Assembly: GCA_030628805.1 (NCBI GenBank)
Contig: DAOVQG010000319.1
Location: forward strand, 1-5,363
Reading direction: 5' to 3'
Length of the DNA stretch: 5,363 nt
Origin: JAGMDK01 sp023128695
GTDB lineage: Bacteria; Planctomycetota; Phycisphaerae; UBA1845; Fen-1342
The notes below the pieces were generated by a model, which saw only the letters and a program-made list of their open reading frames with translations, searched no databases and was not told where the DNA came from. Both the position numbers and the translations under genes were made by a program. Below, piece after piece: positions 1-4,157 of this stretch (position 1 is the stretch's first letter; every line of letters starts with the position of its first letter).

Positions 1-67
1 CTTGGCTCGGCAGGAGCCTCGCCCTCCCGCTGAGCCTCGCCCTCCCGCTGAGCCTCGCCCTCCCGCG
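1..67. repeat. 18-bp tandem repeat, three units, cut by window edge
   Basis: Three consecutive 18-bp units (GAGCCTCGCCCTCCCGCT) run 14-31, 32-49 and 50-67; the last ends in GC rather than CT. They follow a 13-bp lead CTTGGCTCGGCAG. The same lead plus units recurs at 150-198, so positions 1 and 150 mark two copies of a larger block with a period of 149 bp. The window begins inside this block, so its true left limit is unknown. The reverse strand reads as GGGAGGGCGAGGCTCC, which I recall as a common intergenic motif of planctomycete genomes (memory, not a search). No coding function is supported. Confidence 0.85.
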
Positions 68-73
68 CGGCGT

Positions 74-147
74 GTGTGCCACTGCTCTTGAGCAGTGTCT
101 TTTCTGACCAGCGGTCGCTGGGGCACTGCTCAAGAGCAGTGGCACAC
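74..147. repeat. Twin-hairpin palindromic element, CACTGCTC family, copies 1 and 2
   Basis: A 24-bp arm at 74-97 (GTGTGC followed by CACTGCTCTTGAGCAGTG) is repeated as its exact reverse complement at 124-147, with a 26-bp spacer at 98-123. Each arm is itself a hairpin: CACTGCTC, TT (or AA) loop, GAGCAGTG. The element could therefore fold as two small hairpins or as one long 24-bp stem. This is the architecture of REPIN/BIME elements. Five more copies of the arm lie at 3692-4045. No transposase is nearby, so how it moved is inference. Confidence 0.9.
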
Positions 148-149
148 GG

Positions 150-198
150 CTTGGCTCGGCAGGAGCCTCGCCCCCCCGTTGAGCCTTGCCCTCCCTTC
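150..198. repeat. Second copy of the CTTGGCTCGGCAGG / 18-bp repeat block
   Basis: Positions 150-172 match 1-23 exactly. Two degenerate 18-bp units follow (163-180 with C-to-T and poly-C changes; 181-198 with further changes). It begins directly after the inverted arm that ends at 147, so the twin hairpin at 74-147 is bracketed by two copies of this block in the same orientation. This can be read as a 149-bp tandem unit, or as insertion of the hairpin element with duplication of a repetitive target. Confidence 0.8.
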
Positions 199-449
199 TT
201 TCGCGCGCTCCGTCGATTTATGGGTACCAAAGCACTATTACGCCCGGAAATTCGTCGAATTTGCTTTTTTCCCCAAAGATTTATTGGGAAGCGGCCGATA
301 TTCAGGATTGAGCGAGTGGGTATCCGGTGCGCGTGTGACGTTGATGGATTAACGCACGCCGCATTGGTTAATGATCCCCAATCCAGGGAAGGCTGACCGT
401 TGGGAATACTGCCCCGCTTGAGGGTAGCCCTCGGAGGTTACGGCTGGCC
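199..449. other. Intergenic stretch upstream of the FlgM-like gene
   Basis: No gene is supported here. The stretch is less GC-rich than its surroundings. At 248-262 there is a near-perfect palindrome (AAATTCG-T-CGAATTT), followed by a T6 run at 265-270. It could be a weak terminator-like or operator-like structure, but the stem is AT-rich and the loop is tiny. The 10-mer CAAAGCACTA at 228-237 recurs exactly at 3877-3886, in the tail of another CACTGCTC-family repeat. A promoter for the downstream gene is expected here, but I found no convincing -35/-10 or sigma-28-type pair. Confidence 0.5.
433..437 (+). promoter_or_regulatory. Ribosome binding site of the FlgM-like gene
   Basis: GGAGG lies 12 nt before the ATG at 450. 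The spacing is slightly long, but it is the only good Shine-Dalgarno match, and no other in-frame ATG occurs in the N-terminal half of the protein, so the start at 450 is preferred. Confidence 0.5.
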
Positions 450-752
450 ATGGAAAATGTTACGCCTGTCAACAATCAGCCAAGTGGTCCCCCGGCGCAG
501 GTTGGGCGCCCAAGGTCGGAACCCTGTGAAGGCCGCGGTTCAAAGCCGCCGGATGAAGTCCTCGCCGATCGCGTTGAGCTTTCGGAGGCCGCGTTTAACT
601 ACGATCCGGAGCTTGAAGCCGCCCGCCGGCTGGAACGTCGAATTAATGCTTTCAAGTCTCAGATTGCCGCCGGGACATACCTCACGCCCGACAAGATTGA
701 CATCGTGGTCGAACAACTCTACGCCGAACTCACGAGTAAAAAGCAACAGTAA
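450..752 (+). CDS. flgM: FlgM-like anti-sigma-28 factor (small protein)
   Basis: The 100-residue protein fits the FlgM family, which binds and inhibits the flagellar sigma factor FliA (sigma-28) in the cytoplasm. The N-terminal 39 residues are Pro/Gly-rich and probably disordered, as in FlgM. A short DRVELS block (40-45) matches the conserved 'D.VelS' segment. The C-terminal part has the hallmark helix RINAFKSQIAAGTY (64-77) followed by LTPDKIDIVVEQLYAEL (78-94). This matches the FlgM pattern of 'kv..iK..I..GtY.vd..kiA..ll.eL'. Length is typical of the family (about 90-110 aa). No flagellar, sigma or FlgN gene is visible nearby. A 302-bp gap holding a repeat separates it from the kinase gene downstream, so it is probably a single-gene unit. 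The family call is from motif recognition; the sigma partner is inferred. Confidence 0.72.
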   Translation: MENVTPVNNQPSGPPAQVGRPRSEPCEGRGSKPPDEVLADRVELSEAAFNYDPELEAARRLERRINAFKSQIAAGTYLTPDKIDIVVEQLYAELTSKKQQ

Positions 753-807
753 GAACGTTGGCGTTCAGGACACGGCTGACGTGCGTGTTTAGCTGTCCGC
801 CGCACAA

Positions 808-938
808 GTCCGTGCTGGGTGAGCGTCAATATAGTGGGTGGGGCGGGCCTCTGTGCCCGCCAATACGGTACGATGGCGGCCGCGGAGGGCCGCCCCACCG
901 GTTTACCCACTTTCCTGACGCCCACCCGTCCGTGCTGG
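808..938. repeat. Twin-hairpin REP-like element (GGTGGGGCGG family) with flanking direct repeats
   Basis: The core is 834-910. GGTGGGGCGG at 837-846 is inverted as CCGCCCCACC at 890-899, and the outer GTGGG/CCCAC (834-838, 906-910) also pair. Inside lie two separate hairpins: GGCGGGC/GCCCGCC (842-848 with 855-861) and GGCGGCC/GGCCGCC (875-881 with 888-894), each with a 6-nt loop. The linker ATACGGTACGATGG between them resembles an abundant planctomycete repeat I recall from memory. An 11-bp direct repeat GTCCGTGCTGG brackets the element at 808-818 and 928-938. The rest of the 753-1054 gap shows no gene. The hairpins could also slow or end transcription from the FlgM-like gene, though no T-run follows. 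Confidence 0.75.
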
Positions 939-1040
939 TCCAATCGTTTGCCCCTGGGCTGTCCAAGCGTTAACGTGAAACGTGCGGGAGAGCAGATTCC
1001 GGCCACGGAACCATAAAGCGAGAAAACTCCGCGGCTGATT

Positions 1041-1045
1041 GGGAG
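1041..1045 (+). promoter_or_regulatory. Ribosome binding site of the histidine kinase
   Basis: GGGAG is placed 9 nt before the ATG at 1055, which is good spacing and supports that start over later in-frame ones. Confidence 0.55.
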
Positions 1046-1054
1046 CAACTGACC

Positions 1055-2653
1055 ATGTTGGGCAACGCGCCTGATCCGCTCACAACCTCGACAGCCCCAG
1101 CCGGCAAACCCTACGCCTTGGTCGTGCTGCTACAGTTGCACTGGTTCATCCGGCTGCGGTGGCTTTTCGCCGCGGGGGCGTTGGCCGCGCTCCTGGTCGA
1201 ACGCTTCATGCTACTGGCGGCCTCAGAAGAACGTCGCCCGTTGGAATTGTGGCTGGTCGTGCTAGGTGTGGCGGCCGTCAATCTTGTCTGGACAGCCGTG
1301 TCCCGGCTCTTCCGCCGCCAGCTAGATGTTCCTGAGAGGCACAAGCACAGGACGATTCGCACCGGGCAGTTCTTTGTCAGCGTTCAGATCGCGACCGACC
1401 TCCTCCTGCTGACTTGCATTCTGGCCCTGACTGGCGGCGTTGAAAACCCGATGTCGCTGTTCTATCTCTTTCACGTGGCAATTACCGGACTGCTGCTGAG
1501 AACCTGGCAGGCTCTGATCCAGAGTTGCTGGGCGGTGTTGTTGTATGCCACGATGTGCATCGGGCAATCGCAGGGCTGGTTGGACTATTACCCCTTCCTG
1601 CCGCATCTCGGGACGGGGGCCGGTCTGCACGACGACCCTCAGCACGTCATCGTGGTCGTCACCGTGGTGGCGTTAGCCATCTTCGGAACGCTCTACTTCA
1701 TGGACCGGATCGGTAGAGTGCTGGACCGGCGGGAGGCGATGCTGGTTGAGAAAAACGCCGCCCTGGAAATGTCGCAGCAGGCGATTCGGGACTTGCAGCG
1801 CCGCCGCTCGCGCTTCATGCAGACCGCTGCTCATCAGCTCAAGAGCCCGCTGGCGATGGTGCAAACGCTCGCAAACCTGATCCGCGACAACATCGTCACG
1901 GACGAGGCGGGTATCCAGGCCACCTGTGAGAAGGTCGTCCGCCGCAGTCGTGACGGAATTGCCCAGGTCACGGAACTGTTGGCCCTGGCCCGGGTGCAGG
2001 AGGCCGACCCCCACCGGCATCGGGAGTCGCTCTCCAACGTCGGTCAGGTCGTCGCCGACCTGTGCCGCAAGCACGCTCTGGTCGCGAAAGATAAGAATCT
2101 CCACCTGCAGTGGCAAATCCCGAAAGAGACGGAACTGCTAGCCTACGTCCACCAGACCGACCTCGCTGACTGCATCAACAATCTGATCGAAAACGCGATC
2201 AAGTACACGCCGGACGGCGGGAGCATCGGAGTCATCGTGCTGTGCGGGGCGCGGTCCTCAATCAAGGACGAATTGCCTCCCCCCCCGGCCACGCACTCCG
2301 ACGGTTGTGGCGTGGACGACTTCATCTATGTGATCGTCAAGGACACGGGGATCGGCATCGAGGAAAAAGTGCTGGCTCAAAAGGGCGGGACCGGAGCCGC
2401 CGACTCGCTCTTCGACGCGTTTCGGCGTGGGAACCGGGCCTTGGCGGCGGGTATTCCCGGGACCGGCCTGGGGCTCTCGATCGTGCGGGAGGTCGTGGAG
2501 CAGGCCGGGGGCTTCATCCACGTGCACTCCCGGCCGGGGAAGGGATCGACGTTCACCATTTCGTTCCCCGCCCAAGGCAGCGGGCCCGGAGAGGTGGTCC
2601 GCGACACACGCTCGAGTGAGATCGTGGTCGAACACGAGGCGGCGGACAGTTAA
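1055..2653 (+). CDS. Membrane-bound sensor histidine kinase, RegB/PrrB-like sensor region
   Basis: This 532-residue two-component sensor kinase autophosphorylates on histidine and should pass phosphate to a response regulator. About six membrane segments are visible at roughly 24-50, 65-85, 108-126, 133-150, 154-170 and 196-216. Segment 1 carries FIRLRW (31-36). GGVENP (127-132) lies between segments 3 and 4, the place of the quinone-binding GGxxNPF motif of RegB/PrrB. A linker at about 217-252, likely coiled coil, leads to the HisKA box HQLKSPL (phospho-acceptor H260). The ATPase domain has the N box NNLIENAIKYTPDGG (375-389), G1 DTGIGI (430-435), F box LFDAFRRG (452-459) and G2 GTGLGL (469-474). 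Oddities: Gln rather than Glu/Asp follows H260, and a proline-rich insert (about 399-422) lies between the N and G1 boxes. No response regulator is adjacent, so it is an orphan here. Kinase identity is firm; the quinone or redox signal is inference. Confidence 0.93.
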   Translation: MLGNAPDPLTTSTAPAGKPYALVVLLQLHWFIRLRWLFAAGALAALLVERFMLLAASEERRPLELWLVVLGVAAVNLVWTAVSRLFRRQLDVPERHKHRTIRTGQFFVSVQIATDLLLLTCILALTGGVENPMSLFYLFHVAITGLLLRTWQALIQSCWAVLLYATMCIGQSQGWLDYYPFLPHLGTGAGLHDDPQHVIVVVTVVALAIFGTLYFMDRIGRVLDRREAMLVEKNAALEMSQQAIRDLQRRRSRFMQTAAHQLKSPLAMVQTLANLIRDNIVTDEAGIQATCEKVVRRSRDGIAQVTELLALARVQEADPHRHRESLSNVGQVVADLCRKHALVAKDKNLHLQWQIPKETELLAYVHQTDLADCINNLIENAIKYTPDGGSIGVIVLCGARSSIKDELPPPPATHSDGCGVDDFIYVIVKDTGIGIEEKVLAQKGGTGAADSLFDAFRRGNRALAAGIPGTGLGLSIVREVVEQAGGFIHVHSRPGKGSTFTISFPAQGSGPGEVVRDTRSSEIVVEHEAADS

Positions 2654-3300
2654 CGTCGTCGCACGCCGAGCGTGAGCACGCCAGCCGCGAAGAGCGCCAG
2701 ACCGGCCGGCTCAGGGATGATGGTCACGTCGGCGGCACCGCCGAGCTGGCCGACGACGTTGCTCGTGCCCGACCAGATCTGGGTATAGCAGACCGGGTGG
2801 CCCGGCTTCTGTGCGGTGACCAGCATGTTCACCAGCGTGCTGGGCGTTACGTCCAACGCGGTGAACATGATCGTGGTCAGCAAAGAGCCCTCCGGCGTGG
2901 CCGGCAATTCCTCCGGCGGCCACACTATCGGAGCAAACCCAAACCAGAGACCGTCGCCGTCCGCCGGCGGATTCGTTTCATTGAAACCCCACGAATCGTT
3001 CGCCGTGAATGCCGATGTGGCCAGCCCGACGCCGCCGGTCGGATCAGTCCCGTCCAACTGGAGGAAGGCGGAATCCCACTCCATGATCACCTGCATGCTG
3101 TTGAACGTCTGATCCTCGTCGCTGTCGGAGGCGGCGTACAGGCCGATGCCGACCGGCTGGCCGACCTCGACGGTCTGATCGAGCGGCCGCCACTCCAGGT
3201 CTATATTGGCCACGGCCGAAGACCCCGCCAATAACACCGCCAGCAGAGTGGACATGCCTGTCCATTTACGATTGGGACTTATTAGCCACATGGAAGTCAC
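2650..3300 (-). CDS. PEP-CTERM surface protein with cohesin-like domain
   Basis: The 216-residue exported protein has a signal peptide: basic NRKW (10-13), hydrophobic core 17-26, and a likely cleavage site AVA|N after residue 31. The C-terminus is a textbook PEP-CTERM sorting tag: PEP at 196-198, hydrophobic helix about 199-213, then RRR at the very end. Exosortase-type systems recognise such tags. The body (32-190) looks beta-rich. The segment VEVGQPVGIGLYAAS...MQVIMEWDSAFLQLDG (44-84) resembles cohesin-type beta-sandwich domains ('v.vGd.v.v.v......g....l.yd...L.l.g'). The start is GTG at 3300, chosen because AAGGAG sits 6 nt upstream; an ATG three codons in has poorer spacing. Its stop overlaps that of the convergent kinase gene. 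The anchoring signal is clear; the cohesin fold is tentative and no exosortase gene is in the window. Confidence 0.9.
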   Translation of the reverse strand: MTSMWLISPNRKWTGMSTLLAVLLAGSSAVANIDLEWRPLDQTVEVGQPVGIGLYAASDSDEDQTFNSMQVIMEWDSAFLQLDGTDPTGGVGLATSAFTANDSWGFNETNPPADGDGLWFGFAPIVWPPEELPATPEGSLLTTIMFTALDVTPSTLVNMLVTAQKPGHPVCYTQIWSGTSNVVGQLGGAADVTIIPEPAGLALFAAGVLTLGVRRR

Positions 3301-3306
3301 AAATCA

Positions 3307-3312
3307 CTCCTT
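3307..3312 (-). promoter_or_regulatory. Ribosome binding site choosing a GTG start for the PEP-CTERM gene
   Basis: Read on the minus strand, AAGGAG is followed by a 6-nt spacer (TGATTT) and GTG at 3300-3298. From the same site the first ATG (3291-3289) would be 15 nt away, which is too far. This decides for the GTG start. Confidence 0.65.
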
Positions 3313-3327
3313 CCGGATTCCTACTTT

Positions 3328-3362
3328 GAAGAAGAGCCGCGCCAGCGAGAAGAAGAGCCGCG
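3328..3362. repeat. 14-bp direct repeat GAAGAAGAGCCGCG
   Basis: Exact copies lie at 3328-3341 and 3349-3362, separated by 7 bp (CCAGCGA). The second copy is the outer end of the twin-hairpin arm starting at 3352. The first therefore looks like a truncated extra arm, 28 bp upstream of the PEP-CTERM start codon. Confidence 0.75.
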
Positions 3363-3445
3363 GGCTTCAGCCCGCGCGGTGCTCCGCAAGTGAGGACCAC
3401 CATAGGTCACGAACGACCGCGCGGGCTTCAGGCCCGCGGCTCTTC
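3352..3445. repeat. Twin-hairpin element, GAAGAGCCGCGGGC family
   Basis: The left arm at 3352-3380 and the right arm at 3416-3445 are inverted copies (GAAGAGCCGCGGGC... against ...GCCCGCGGCTCTTC), differing only at the small loop. The spacer is 35 bp. Each arm holds its own hairpin: GCGGGCT/AGCCCGC with a 2-nt loop on the left, and GCGGGC/GCCCGC with a 5-nt loop on the right. The motif 'gcgggctTCAgcccgc' is a widespread intergenic repeat in planctomycetes and other environmental genomes (from memory). It sits in the 5' region of the PEP-CTERM gene, so it lies in or next to its promoter or leader. Confidence 0.88.
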
Positions 3446-3484
3446 GAAGTTCTCGCGTCGTAACAGTTCAGCCGTTTGCAACAT

Positions 3485-3648
3485 GCATTCAGCTTTCAGC
3501 ATTCAGCTTTCAGCGGTCAGCTAGGTGTGCTGTTACGTGGTCGGGTGCCTAGCCCTGTTCATGCCTCCGCGCGCTTCTCAATAACACACTATTTGTGGCA
3601 TTTCGCCACCTGCGCTCGGCTTTCGGCTGATCGCTGACCGCTGAATGC
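3485..3648. repeat. CATTCAGC/TTTCAGC short tandem repeat with a distant inverted copy
   Basis: Positions 3485-3521 hold four tandem near-repeats built on ATTCAGC and TTTCAGC (7-8 bp each), ending in CAGCGGTCAGC. The inverse GCTGACCGCTGAATGC lies at 3633-3648, so CAGCGGTCAGC (3511-3521) and GCATTCAGC (3485-3493) both have inverted partners. The interior, about 110 bp, is unremarkable and shows no gene. This is again an arm-spacer-inverted arm layout, but with a longer and degenerate middle. Confidence 0.7.
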
Positions 3649-3691
3649 TTACCTCGCGTCTCTCCCTAGTCGCGAAACTTATGAGACGCTG

Positions 3692-3789
3692 GTGTGCCAC
3701 TGCTCTTGAGCAGTGCTTCTTAAATGTGCCACTGCTCTTGAGCAGTGCTTCTTACATGTGCCACTGCTCTTGAGCAGTGCTTCTTAAAG
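3692..3789 (+). repeat. Three tandem 32-bp units of the CACTGCTC family
   Basis: Units at 3694-3725, 3726-3757 and 3758-3789 each contain GTGC, the CACTGCTCTTGAGCAGTG hairpin and a CTTCTTA-type tail. They differ only at the last few bases (AAAT, ACAT, AAAG). The first unit also has the full GTGTGC lead from 3692. All three face the same way and oppose the copies at 3816 and 4022. With no variable spacer this is a tandem repeat, not a CRISPR array. Confidence 0.92.
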
Positions 3790-3815
3790 AAGCCGCTGCA
3801 CTCGCGCGTGCATAT

Positions 3816-3886
3816 CACTGCTCAAGAGCAGTGGCACACATTCCGATCGATACGCAGCCCATCAAATCAACTGTGGCAAAGCACTA
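3816..3886 (-). repeat. 71-bp repeat A, inverted CACTGCTC arm with tail
   Basis: It starts with the 24-bp reverse-orientation arm (3816-3839), followed by ATTCCGATCGATACGCA and ending in AAAGCACTA. A gapless match lies at 4022-4092, 206 bp away, with 8 mismatches over 71 positions by my hand alignment, most of them near the end. Its tail 10-mer CAAAGCACTA is also found at 228-237. Confidence 0.85.
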
Positions 3887-3905
3887 GCCCACACAATTAC
3901 TTACT

Positions 3906-3960
3906 CTTCGTGTCCTTCGTGGTTCAATTTCCAACCACGAAGAGCACGAAGGACACGAAG
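3906..3960. repeat. AACCACGAAGGACACGAAG inverted repeat
   Basis: The left arm 3906-3924 reads as the reverse complement of AACCACGAAGGACACGAAG. The right arm 3933-3960 is the same sequence with an extra 9 bp (AGCACGAAG), which is an internal tandem duplication. The spacer is 8 bp, so it can form a long hairpin. The motif is a very common intergenic repeat in Planctomycetota/Verrucomicrobiota-type genomes (memory). It lies between the two 71-bp repeats, as if inserted or left between them. Confidence 0.88.
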
Positions 3961-4021
3961 GGGTATTCGCTGGTGCGAGAATCCCTTCCCGCGTTTGAGT
4001 CGTGTCGCCGGTCAGAGAAGA

Positions 4022-4092
4022 CACTGCTCAAGAGCAGTGGCACACATTCCGATCGATACGCACCCCGTCAAATCAGCATTGACGGAGCACTA
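4022..4092 (-). repeat. 71-bp repeat B, inverted CACTGCTC arm with tail
   Basis: Partner of the copy at 3816-3886, in the same orientation. The arm at 4022-4045 is identical to 124-147 and 3816-3839. The following CGATCGATACGCA and TCAAATCA blocks are shared and the end is GCACTA. Together with the three forward units at 3692-3789 it forms a composite array about 400 bp long. Confidence 0.85.
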
Positions 4093-4102
4093 TCGCCGGC
4101 GA

Positions 4103-4137
4103 AGCGGCACGCGACTGATCTTAGGCCGCGTGCCGCT
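4103..4137 (-). terminator. Strong hairpin after the dockerin-type gene, candidate terminator
   Basis: AGCGGCACGCG (4103-4113) pairs perfectly with CGCGTGCCGCT (4127-4137) around a 13-nt loop. It begins 20 nt past the stop codon of the minus-strand gene. An 8-bp palindrome CGCCGGCG (4094-4101) adjoins it. No T-tract follows on the minus strand, so it may be a factor-dependent or T-less terminator, an mRNA 3' stabiliser, or just another GC-rich repeat. Confidence 0.45.
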
Positions 4138-4157
4138 CCCCGGTCAAATTGAAACTT

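Noticed and set aside
140..155. Sigma-54-like promoter (TGGCAC-N5-TTGG)
   Set aside because: The conserved GC of the -12 element is GG here, and the match is made by the junction of two repeats, so it is likely chance.
248..270. Rho-independent terminator (palindrome plus T6)
   Set aside because: The stem is AT-rich with only two G-C pairs and a 1-3 nt loop, and no gene ends upstream. It is noted in the intergenic entry but not called.
76..396. Open frame of 106 codons on the plus strand
   Set aside because: It begins inside the twin-hairpin repeat, runs through the tandem repeat block, has no ribosome binding site and no recognisable protein motif.
719..1048. Minus-strand open frame of 109 codons between the FlgM-like and kinase genes
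   Set aside because: It crosses the twin-hairpin repeat, overlaps the end of the FlgM-like gene, and shows no motif or good start site.
3692..3789. Regularly spaced repeats that could suggest a CRISPR array
   Set aside because: The whole 32-bp period is conserved, there are no variable spacers, each unit is a self-contained palindrome and no cas gene is present.
3745..4152. Open frame of 135 codons on the plus strand in the repeat array
   Set aside because: It is made almost entirely of repeat units read through (the same peptide EQWHTFRS/SGTHSDRYA appears from each 71-bp repeat), with no protein-like features.
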